Source of the DNA: Bacilli bacterium
GTDB lineage: Bacteria > Bacillota_I > Bacilli_A > RF39 > UBA660
Assembly (NCBI GenBank): GCA_017484125.1
Contig: JAFUTV010000033.1
Span: forward strand, 1-48,616
DNA: 48,616 nucleotides
Direction of reading: 5' to 3'
This document shows, one piece after another, positions 1-8,080 of the stretch; the stretch's first letter is position 1, and each line of letters begins with the position of its first letter. The notes under the pieces were generated by a model. It saw only the letters and a program-made list of their open reading frames with translations. It had not been told where the DNA came from and ran no database searches. The translations under genes were made by a program, and so were the position numbers.

Positions 1-33
1 AAAAAGATTATTTCTTTATGAAATAATCTTTTA
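1..33 (-). terminator. Terminator overlapping the end of the 853-aa transferase gene
   Basis: On the minus strand a 13-bp stem (AAAAGATTATTTC / GAAATAATCTTTT) is followed by a T run. The stem contains the last codons and the TAA stop of the gene that ends at position 8, so coding sequence and terminator share bases. Confidence 0.8.
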
Positions 34-2569
34 CAATATCATATATTCTTTGACAATTATTATAATCATGATATTTAAAGAATTTATCTATTCTTTTTTT
101 ATACTCATTTTTTATCTTACAATTGTTATTCATATATTGACATAATGAATCAACTAATTCTTTATGAGTTTTAACTATTTCCCCTAAAGACATTGTCTCA
201 TATTTGTATTCACCTTCATCATATGATGGTGGAAGTTCAATTGGATGATAGTAAACAATTGGTTTATACATATAAGCAAAATCAAATTGTACTCCTGAAT
301 AATCTGTTACCATAAGTGATGATTCAGTCATTATTTTTTCATAGTTTAAATCATCAGTTGATGCAACAAGTTCAACAAAGTCATTACTATCAAAATCATC
401 TATTTGTGAACTAGTACATGGATGAAGTAAATATATTAGCTTGTAACCTGTTTTCTTTGCTGTTTCAATTAATTTTTTATCATTAATTAAATTATTATAT
501 AATTTAAAATAATCACTCTTTATAAAATCTTCATTTTTTCCTCTTACTGAATTTAAATTAGTTACAGGAACCGCTAAATAATTTCTCCATGTAGGAGTTA
601 TAAGTATTTGTTTTTGATCATTATCTTTTAATCCATCATATCTTGGACATCCAGTTATTTTTAAAACATCTTCATATCCTTTATAAGAATATTCTTTATT
701 TAATAAATTCTTCTTTTCAACTTCTGATGCTAGGAAGAATAATTTTAAATCATCATTAATTCTATTTACTAGATTAGGTATTTTTTGAACTGATAGTCCA
801 TGTTGAATACATACATTATTAGTATTAAATAAACCTCTAAAATGCTTTTCAACTTTTGCACTAAATGAATGATGAGCGGTTGAAGAATTGTGCGTATTAA
901 ACACTATTTCACTATTTAAATAAAGCATTTTATGTTTTATAGAACAATATTGAACAAACTTTTTATGTTCTTTTCTAAATCTTTTAGCATCTAAACTATG
1001 CTTATCTAAAATATAATACTTTTTTATATTATCTTTTTGATTTATTGCATAAGTATATAAGTATTCTCCATTATCTCCTCCTTTATATATTTTATCTTCA
1101 AATAACCATATTCTTTTATTTTTATAAAAAGGATGAGTAATATGATAAATTATTCTTATAATACCGCACTTTTTAGTTAATTTACTTTTATTAAATAGTA
1201 ATGATAATATTAATTTTGTTTCTCTTTTAAATTGTCTTAATTTATTATTTTTTAAAACCATTAAACCTTTTTGACGATAGTTAATTGTATATTTATCTAC
1301 TGCCCAATAACCAGCTCTAGATTTTGTTAGTCTTGACAGTGGCTTTTTAAAATTAATTGCTAATTTATTTTCAAAGCCATCACAATCTAACCAAAATTTG
1401 ATATATTCTTTTTCATTAGATTCCTCTAAAGGAATAGATAAACTAAAACTATATTTATCATAAATAGCTTTACCAAATACTTTATAATCAGAAAATAAGT
1501 CTACTTTTTTAGCATAATACTTATTATCTTTATAAGTAGCAAATATCTTTAATCTATCTTCATCAAAAGGAAATGCATATTGTCCAATTATATTTAAATT
1601 ACCATCTTTAAAATCCATTAATAATATATCTATTGGAAAATCACTTTGTTTAATATAATATAAACCATTACATGATAAATATGTATTTAATCCAAAATTA
1701 TTATATTCATTACTATTAATATTATATTTTAATTTTAATAAATAATAATTAATTAACTTGTTTTTAGCTGCTCTAATAATAAAATTATAATTGATATCTT
1801 GAAGCATATTTATCATATTATTATTAAATTTATCTAAACTATCATTAACTATTACATGTTTATTTTTAGTATTAGCATTATCTACCATAATAATTATTAA
1901 TAGTTTCATATATACATTTTGAATATATGGTAATAATCTATTATATTTTTTTATTGAATACTTTTTAATGTTATCAAAAGAAGTAAATATATTTTCATAC
2001 CACTTAATATCATAATTACATAATTTTGTACTCTTTATTAAACCTATTTTCTCATGCATTTTTGTAAATATAGTATTTGTAGTAGAAACAATCAATTTAG
2101 TCAATAAATTTACTTCATAGTAATATTCATCTTCAGCCATATCATAGTTTTTTAATAATATATCTCTTTTAATAATAACAGCATTAATATTTAAATATGT
2201 TTTATATACATATTCATCAATTTCCATATCATCAGCATTTTCATATGTTGTAGTAATAACAATATCATTATCATTAAAATCATATTCATTATTTGAAATA
2301 GTTAATAAATCACCTTCATGTATAAATAATAAGTACTTATTATTAATTTTTTTGGGATAATCTTCATATATATCCTTATATTTATTAAATGTAATATATG
2401 AAATATTATTTGAATTAATGTATTCTTTAATAAATTCATCTTCATTTTTAATAGCTAAAGTAAAAGGTATATTACTTTTAGATTCTAATATAGAATTAAT
2501 AGTTTGATCTATTAATTCTATATTATTTGTTTTAGATATAATAATTATTCTTATGTCTTCTTTTGTCAT
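8..2569 (-). CDS. TagF-like CDP-glycerol glycerophosphotransferase with N-terminal GT2-like domain
   Basis: Membrane-associated enzyme expected to add polyol-phosphate units from a CDP-activated donor to a teichoic-acid-like polymer. The C-terminal part (about residues 490-850) is a Glyphos_transf domain: CIQHG motif, HP at about 716 and TDYSG at about 755, followed by a KPIVYYH segment, all as in TagF. Residues 1-150 resemble a degenerate GT-A/GT2 fold (IRIIIISKTN start, LFIHEGD). At 853 aa it is longer than typical TagF (about 750 aa). It is the last gene of a three-gene operon; its ATG shares one base with the upstream stop (TAATG). The exact polymer (glycerol or ribitol phosphate, or a decorated capsule) cannot be read from sequence. 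Confidence 0.85.
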   Translation of the reverse strand: MTKEDIRIIIISKTNNIELIDQTINSILESKSNIPFTLAIKNEDEFIKEYINSNNISYITFNKYKDIYEDYPKKINNKYLLFIHEGDLLTISNNEYDFNDNDIVITTTYENADDMEIDEYVYKTYLNINAVIIKRDILLKNYDMAEDEYYYEVNLLTKLIVSTTNTIFTKMHEKIGLIKSTKLCNYDIKWYENIFTSFDNIKKYSIKKYNRLLPYIQNVYMKLLIIIMVDNANTKNKHVIVNDSLDKFNNNMINMLQDINYNFIIRAAKNKLINYYLLKLKYNINSNEYNNFGLNTYLSCNGLYYIKQSDFPIDILLMDFKDGNLNIIGQYAFPFDEDRLKIFATYKDNKYYAKKVDLFSDYKVFGKAIYDKYSFSLSIPLEESNEKEYIKFWLDCDGFENKLAINFKKPLSRLTKSRAGYWAVDKYTINYRQKGLMVLKNNKLRQFKRETKLILSLLFNKSKLTKKCGIIRIIYHITHPFYKNKRIWLFEDKIYKGGDNGEYLYTYAINQKDNIKKYYILDKHSLDAKRFRKEHKKFVQYCSIKHKMLYLNSEIVFNTHNSSTAHHSFSAKVEKHFRGLFNTNNVCIQHGLSVQKIPNLVNRINDDLKLFFLASEVEKKNLLNKEYSYKGYEDVLKITGCPRYDGLKDNDQKQILITPTWRNYLAVPVTNLNSVRGKNEDFIKSDYFKLYNNLINDKKLIETAKKTGYKLIYLLHPCTSSQIDDFDSNDFVELVASTDDLNYEKIMTESSLMVTDYSGVQFDFAYMYKPIVYYHPIELPPSYDEGEYKYETMSLGEIVKTHKELVDSLCQYMNNNCKIKNEYKKRIDKFFKYHDYNNCQRIYDIVKDYFIKK

Positions 2570-3684
2570 TACTTCATATACCTTTCTATTTCTTTAACTA
2601 ATTTTTCAGTACAATTTACTCTGTTTTCAACATATTTATTTATAAACTTTTTTAAGTAGGCATAATCATATTCTTTTTCAAAAGATTTAACTAAATCTTT
2701 TGCATTATCACACTTATATCCTGGAAGTTCATTATAATCTATTGCTAAACCTCTTATAGTTTTATAATAATCTAAATCATAATCATAAAAATATAAAGGA
2801 ATATTTCTTACTCCAGCTTCATAAATAATACAAGAATAATCACTTATAAGCTTATCTGCCACAAAAAGCATATCAAAAGTAGAGAATTCCTTTGCAGTTA
2901 ATACTTTTTTATTAGTTATTTTTATTTTAGATAATGGATGTAATTTAACTATTAAATTATATTTTTTAAAATCAAAGTTTTTTACTAATTCATCTAATCT
3001 TCGATTAAATGAGGCTTCTTTTTTTCTAAAAGTAGGTGCAAATATAATATTTGGTTTATCTTTTAATGAAGGATATTTAGTATATATTTTATTTTTAATT
3101 TTTTCTTCATGTTTTTTATCTGTTAATAAATCAATTCTTGGTAAGGTAAATGTTTTAATCATAGATTTAGGTATATTAAATCCACGCGATAAATGATCCT
3201 TATAAGCATCAGATGCAGCGCACGCAAAAGTATAATTTTTATGCATTTTCATTGCATCAGCAATTTTATAATTGCTTCCTTCACCACGATCTATTACAGC
3301 ATATCCAAACAATTTCATAGTTCCAACTGAATGCCACATTTGAATAACTGTTAGACTTTTCTTTTGTCTTAGTATGCTAACTGTTGGACAATAAGTATCA
3401 AGTATACAAACTTTAGATGTAGCTAAATGATACATTTGTCTAAACATGTGAAAAAAGTATTTAATTCTAACACTCCATTTAGATTTAATTCCACCCTCAA
3501 GAGTTTTGCATAAATACACTACTTTATATTTATCTTTTAATTTTTTACCAAGTAATTTAAAATCAGTATTAACTTTATTAGATTGTCTACTAATCATTAC
3601 TACTTTATTTTGAGTTGGTAAAAGTTTAATAAAAAAATATATAAAATTAAGCACTAATATAAATATTTTTATTACCACAATCAT
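2569..3684 (-). CDS. CDP-glycerol glycerophosphotransferase family protein (TagB-like)
   Basis: Short (371 aa) Glyphos_transf family member with a hydrophobic N-terminus (about residues 3-22) likely to sit at the membrane. Family marks are QMWHSVG (about 115-121), HP at about 249 (IVKLHPLSK) and SDYS at about 281, then a conserved NIPLYFYDYD stretch. The size and single domain fit the TagB-type primase that adds the first glycerol-phosphate to the lipid-linked linker better than a polymerase; that assignment is inference. It overlaps the upstream gene by 4 bp (ATGA) and the downstream gene by 1 bp, so the three genes are probably translationally coupled. Confidence 0.8.
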   Translation of the reverse strand: MIVVIKIFILVLNFIYFFIKLLPTQNKVVMISRQSNKVNTDFKLLGKKLKDKYKVVYLCKTLEGGIKSKWSVRIKYFFHMFRQMYHLATSKVCILDTYCPTVSILRQKKSLTVIQMWHSVGTMKLFGYAVIDRGEGSNYKIADAMKMHKNYTFACAASDAYKDHLSRGFNIPKSMIKTFTLPRIDLLTDKKHEEKIKNKIYTKYPSLKDKPNIIFAPTFRKKEASFNRRLDELVKNFDFKKYNLIVKLHPLSKIKITNKKVLTAKEFSTFDMLFVADKLISDYSCIIYEAGVRNIPLYFYDYDLDYYKTIRGLAIDYNELPGYKCDNAKDLVKSFEKEYDYAYLKKFINKYVENRVNCTEKLVKEIERYMK

Positions 3685-5198
3685 CTGTCATTATCACCAA
3701 AAACCTTCTTTTTTATTATACCACAACTTTTATTATTATTACTATTTATATTAGTAAATCTATTATTAATATCAATATTTTTATACTTATTTAGCGCATT
3801 TAATAATTCATCAAATGTTTCTACTTCAATTTGATCTTTACTAAAACAATTTATAGTATGTAATGGTCTAAAATGTTCATAAGAAGCCTTATCATACCTA
3901 TAAAATATAATTGGTCTATTAAACTTTGAAAATTCATATACACATGATGAATAATCACTTATTAATATATCACTAATATATATTAAATCATTAATATCAA
4001 TTTCTGATAAATCAACAATATTAGAATAATTATTTAAGTTTATATGTTTATTTATAAATGGATGCATTTTAATAATAAATATAAAATTGTTTTTAATTGC
4101 ATAATTATTTATTGCATTTAAATCTAATACACTATAGTCATAATAAGCATCTTTTTTATCTATTCCTCTATATGTTGGAGCAAATAATATTATTTTTTTA
4201 TCAACTAAATATGGATAATTATCAAATAAATATTTTGTTTTATTTGCAATTACTTGCTTGTTCAAATAATTATCAAGTCTAGGCATTCCTGAAGGTATAA
4301 TAATATCTTTTTTACATCCAAAAACTTCCTTATATATGTTAATAAGTTCTTCATTATCCACAACTACATAAGTATACTTTCTATGTGCTGAAACAAAAGG
4401 ATGAGGACTTCCATCTTGACCAAATCTTGCATATCCAACAGCCTTAAAACCTACTCCAGCATGCCAAAACTGAACTAATATTTGTTTTGAAGATATATTT
4501 AATGGTGAAATTAAAGATACATAATTATCCATTAATATATACTTACAACTAGATATTAACAATAGTTCTTTTAATTTAGAAAATAAATTATCTTTATCAC
4601 TAGTATATATTTTTATTTTATAATTATCATCTTTTATATAGTTATAAAAATATTTTAAATTAGGTGATAATTCATTATAACTTTCTGATAAAAATAATAC
4701 ATTATTATTATTTTTATTAAAGAAAAATATTATTTGATAAATAATATTACATATTTTTAAAGAAACAATTTTAAATAGTTTAATTATTTTTTTTTTAAAA
4801 CTGTCTTCTTCAGCTAATCTAATAAACTTTTTATACTTATTATTTTTTATCATATAATTAATATTAATAAACAAATTATAATTTTCATTTATATCAAAAG
4901 ATAGAAGTAATGCATATATGCCATCTCTATATTTGAATATTCTAGACTTATCATCAAGTAAAGATACCATATTAGAATCAATGGTTAATATTTCATTATT
5001 TACTTCAATAAAGTATTTTCCTTCTTCTAAAGCACTACCTTCTGGAGTATTTACTATATTAATAATTAATTCATCTTTATTTGTATCTAATTTAATTTTT
5101 TTATTATTTTGCACTAGAAAAGAATCACTAGTAATTTTACTATTTAATTTTAAAATAATATTTGCTCTTTGTATATTAATATCTATAATTTTTAACAT
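3681..5198 (-). CDS. CDP-glycerol glycerophosphotransferase family protein
   Basis: 505-aa enzyme, first gene of the operon. N-terminal ~170 residues have no recognised domain (beta-rich, then a hydrophobic segment around 145-165); the C-terminal half is the transferase: VQFWHAG, FGQDGSPHP, IKMHPF (HP about 379), ISDYSS (about 414-418) and a RPIIFYRYD segment. The residues equivalent to those of TagB/TagF catalysis are present. AGGAGTG precedes the ATG, and an extended -10 box lies 21 bp upstream. Its TGA stop overlaps the next ATG, showing TGA works as a stop here. The different N-termini of the three operon enzymes suggest division of labour (priming, extension, decoration); this is inferred. 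Confidence 0.82.
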   Translation of the reverse strand: MLKIIDINIQRANIILKLNSKITSDSFLVQNNKKIKLDTNKDELIINIVNTPEGSALEEGKYFIEVNNEILTIDSNMVSLLDDKSRIFKYRDGIYALLLSFDINENYNLFININYMIKNNKYKKFIRLAEEDSFKKKIIKLFKIVSLKICNIIYQIIFFFNKNNNNVLFLSESYNELSPNLKYFYNYIKDDNYKIKIYTSDKDNLFSKLKELLLISSCKYILMDNYVSLISPLNISSKQILVQFWHAGVGFKAVGYARFGQDGSPHPFVSAHRKYTYVVVDNEELINIYKEVFGCKKDIIIPSGMPRLDNYLNKQVIANKTKYLFDNYPYLVDKKIILFAPTYRGIDKKDAYYDYSVLDLNAINNYAIKNNFIFIIKMHPFINKHINLNNYSNIVDLSEIDINDLIYISDILISDYSSCVYEFSKFNRPIIFYRYDKASYEHFRPLHTINCFSKDQIEVETFDELLNALNKYKNIDINNRFTNINSNNNKSCGIIKKKVFGDNDR

Positions 5199-5218
5199 AG
5201 TACACTCCTTTCACGTTA

Positions 5219-5227
5219 ATTATATCA
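5219..5227 (-). promoter_or_regulatory. Extended -10 box of the teichoic-like operon
   Basis: Minus strand reads TGATATAAT (TGn plus TATAAT), about 20 bp upstream of the first operon ATG. No clear -35 was seen, consistent with an extended -10 promoter. Confidence 0.5.
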
Positions 5228-5256
5228 AATGAGGTCATTTCAAACAATACTTTAAT

Positions 5257-5291
5257 AAAAAAACTTATTACCATATAGTAATAAGTTTTTT
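5257..5291 (-). terminator. Terminator of the downstream beta-helix gene
   Basis: Stem AAAACTTATTAC / GTAATAAGTTTT (5260-5271 with 5278-5289), 6-nt loop, T-rich tail on the minus strand. It lies just after the stop at 5295 and just upstream of the teichoic operon promoter, separating the two units. Confidence 0.8.
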
Positions 5292-5294
5292 ATA

Positions 5295-7979
5295 TTATTT
5301 TTTCCAACTTCTAGCTCTACTTCCTGAATTTTCAATAGTATTTTTTGAATCTTTTTTAATTTGACTTTCTTCAGCTTTAATTCCATATCTAACACTATCA
5401 TTCAACTTATTTTTTGAAAGAGATATTTTTGATGAATCTGTAATATTTACAGCGTCTCTTTTAGCACCAGTAATAGTGTTTGATGTTAATGTAGCACTAT
5501 CAGAAGAGCCTTCAATGTGAATTCCATCAGTCCCAGGAGTTTTAATAGTATTTGATGTTAAAGTTGTCTTTTTTGATTTACTTAGTCTAATTCCTGATGC
5601 TTTTATTTTCTTCAATGTATTAGATAATATTTTATTAGATTTAGATCCTTCAATATTTATTGCATATCTCTTAACATTATCTATTGTATTAGATTCTATT
5701 GTATTTGAATTTGATTTACTTAAATATATACCATCTTTTTTAGCTGTTACTTTAGAAATAGTGTTAGCTTTTATAGTATTTGATTCTGATTTTTCTAAAT
5801 GAATAGCATCAGCACTAATATTTTTAATCTTATTAGTTGATATATTATTTGTATTAGATTTACTTAATCTAATAGCAAACCCAGTAATATCATTTATTTT
5901 ATTTTTATATACTTTTGTATATGTAGTACCTTCTAAATTAATAGCATATCTTTTAATATTAGTAATTGTATTCTTTTCTATTGTTTTAACTTTAGAATTA
6001 GTTACATAAATTGCATCTTTCTTTTCTGTAATATTTTTAATTGTATTTGACATTATTTTATCATTATTAGCATTTTCAATGTGAATACCATCTTTTTTGG
6101 ATTTATTAATAGTATTTGATTGAACAATATTTTTCTTAGTTGAATATAATCTAATACCAAATTGTGTTGGCTTAGTAATTACATTTGATTTTATAGTATT
6201 AGAATTTGAACTTTCAATATTAATTGCATGTCTTTTAACTGATGAAATGGTATTTTCTAATACCTTATTAGAATTTGACTTTTGAATATTAATTCCATCT
6301 CTTTTTTTAGATGCCAAAGTATTTAATTTAATAGTATTATCTGTAGAATTAGTTTCTACATGAATTGCATCACTTGAATTATTAGTAATAGTATTAGATT
6401 CAATTGTATTAGAACTTGATTTTGATAATCTTATACCAAATTCTGCTGATAAATCTATTGTATTCTTTTTATTAATAATATTTCCTTTAGAACTTTCAAT
6501 ATTAATTCCATGTCTTAAAGATGAATTTACTTTATTATTTTGAATAGTATTAGAATTTGAAGCATCAACATGAATACCATCTTTAATAGAATTATTAATT
6601 GTATTATTTAATACTTTATTATTATTAGATTTTTGATTTAAATTAATTCCATTCATATCAGGAGCAAGTTTACGATTATCTTTTGCAGTAGTATTTGAAA
6701 TAGTATTACCTGAAATAGTATTTTTTTCACTTAATACTAATTTAATACCATCACCAGTATTTCCACCATCTTTACTTACAAAAGTATTAGAAGTAAATTT
6801 TGTTGTTATTTTATTATTGTTAATAATATTATCAATAGCACCTTGTAACCATATACCATAAGAAACATTATTTAATGCAATAACATTTCCAGATACATTC
6901 ACACCGCTTACTCTATAATCTCCTTTTAATACGCTACCAACATTTTTAGCAAGATTTTCTCCATATAGTTCGATAGCATATCCAACATTTTTATAGTTAA
7001 TATTATTAAATCCTTTTGTTATAGTTATTTTATTATTAGTTATTTTAGATTTCATATCAACATATTTATTGTGGATATTATTATTTATTTTAGGTGCATA
7101 GAAATTTTCATGAGCTTGTTCTATAGTTCTATATATAATTCCTGCACCAGAATTTGTAATTACATTATTATCTATTAAAGCATTAGTATAGTTTGTTGCA
7201 ATAATAGCATAACCAGTTATTTTATTAAATATATTATTAATTATTTTAATGTTATCAAAATATGAATTAATAACACCGGTATGTGTTCCTACTCCTCTTT
7301 GTAAAGTATCAAATGTATTATTTTTAATTGTAACATTAACTGATGGTGTTTCATCATCATTTGGTGCATAAGAACTAAAGTGATCACCTGCTAAAGCATC
7401 AATTTGTAATGCTTCATAGTTAGTTTCATCAGCAAAATTTCCAATAAATTTTGAAAAAGTACATCCTTCAACTAAAACGTCTTTTACTGCACCAAATTCA
7501 ACATGGTGAGCATTTTTAACGTTAGTAAAAACGACATTTTTTAGTGTGATATTTTGCGCATGTCCTACTCTAAAAATAGCATTTTCATATCCGCCACCAT
7601 CAAATGTTCCACCTTCAATAGATATATTTTTAAAACCGCTATATCCTGGTGTTGGATTTTCTTCTAAATCAGATACATTTCCAAGACGTAGCATTGTATA
7701 TTCGCCACTTACATTTTTTAATGTAGCACCATTCATAATAACATGAGTATTACTCCAAAGTTTTAATTGCCCTTCAACAGTATATGTTCCTTTTGGAATA
7801 ACTATAGTATACTCATTTGCTAAATCTTCCTTAGCATCCTTTGCAGCACTATTCCATATTTCAGTAATATCACTACCATTTTCTATAGGTAAAGTAATAG
7901 TAATATTTTTTGCATATGCACTAATAGGAACAATAGTAATTATTAATGCTAATGCGATAAACAATAAATTTTTCTTCAT
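5295..7979 (-). CDS. Secreted parallel beta-helix repeat protein (paralogue 1)
   Basis: Large exported protein with a right-handed beta-helix of the pectate-lyase/NosD type. Start chosen at 7979: GGAAGGG lies 6 nt upstream and translation begins MKKNLLFIALALI, a classical signal peptide ending near AYAK; an in-frame ATG 15 nt upstream would only add MEGKN. Residues ~25-330 look like an enzyme-type beta-helix start (IVIPKGTYTV, FDGGGYENAIFRVGHA, EALQIDALAGDHFS, NDDETPS, RGVGTHTGVIN); from ~330 to the end there is a ladder of ~22-residue coils with the SNTIxxNTI pattern. No LPXTG or C-terminal membrane segment. The conserved His/Asp cluster shared with the neighbouring paralogue could be a glycan lyase/hydrolase site, but no catalytic triad is certain. 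Could also be a structural surface protein. Confidence 0.8.
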   Translation of the reverse strand: MKKNLLFIALALIITIVPISAYAKNITITLPIENGSDITEIWNSAAKDAKEDLANEYTIVIPKGTYTVEGQLKLWSNTHVIMNGATLKNVSGEYTMLRLGNVSDLEENPTPGYSGFKNISIEGGTFDGGGYENAIFRVGHAQNITLKNVVFTNVKNAHHVEFGAVKDVLVEGCTFSKFIGNFADETNYEALQIDALAGDHFSSYAPNDDETPSVNVTIKNNTFDTLQRGVGTHTGVINSYFDNIKIINNIFNKITGYAIIATNYTNALIDNNVITNSGAGIIYRTIEQAHENFYAPKINNNIHNKYVDMKSKITNNKITITKGFNNINYKNVGYAIELYGENLAKNVGSVLKGDYRVSGVNVSGNVIALNNVSYGIWLQGAIDNIINNNKITTKFTSNTFVSKDGGNTGDGIKLVLSEKNTISGNTISNTTAKDNRKLAPDMNGINLNQKSNNNKVLNNTINNSIKDGIHVDASNSNTIQNNKVNSSLRHGINIESSKGNIINKKNTIDLSAEFGIRLSKSSSNTIESNTITNNSSDAIHVETNSTDNTIKLNTLASKKRDGINIQKSNSNKVLENTISSVKRHAINIESSNSNTIKSNVITKPTQFGIRLYSTKKNIVQSNTINKSKKDGIHIENANNDKIMSNTIKNITEKKDAIYVTNSKVKTIEKNTITNIKRYAINLEGTTYTKVYKNKINDITGFAIRLSKSNTNNISTNKIKNISADAIHLEKSESNTIKANTISKVTAKKDGIYLSKSNSNTIESNTIDNVKRYAINIEGSKSNKILSNTLKKIKASGIRLSKSKKTTLTSNTIKTPGTDGIHIEGSSDSATLTSNTITGAKRDAVNITDSSKISLSKNKLNDSVRYGIKAEESQIKKDSKNTIENSGSRARSWKK

Positions 7980-8042
7980 ATTTTTCCCTTCCATTTCATT
8001 AAAGTAATTATATATTATATTACCTAAAATATCAATTATAAA

Positions 8043-8080
8043 AAAAGAAAAACTAAATATTATTAATAGTTTCTCTTTTT
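8043..8080 (-). terminator. Terminator overlapping the end of beta-helix paralogue 2
   Basis: 12-bp stem with one G-U wobble that pairs only on the minus-strand transcript, then a T-rich tail. The TAA stop at 8063 lies in the loop region. Confidence 0.65.

Noticed and set aside
3681-3683. Possible Mycoplasma-type code (TGA as Trp)
   Set aside because: TGA is a natural stop here in an ATGA overlap, and conserved Trp positions in TypA and others use TGG.
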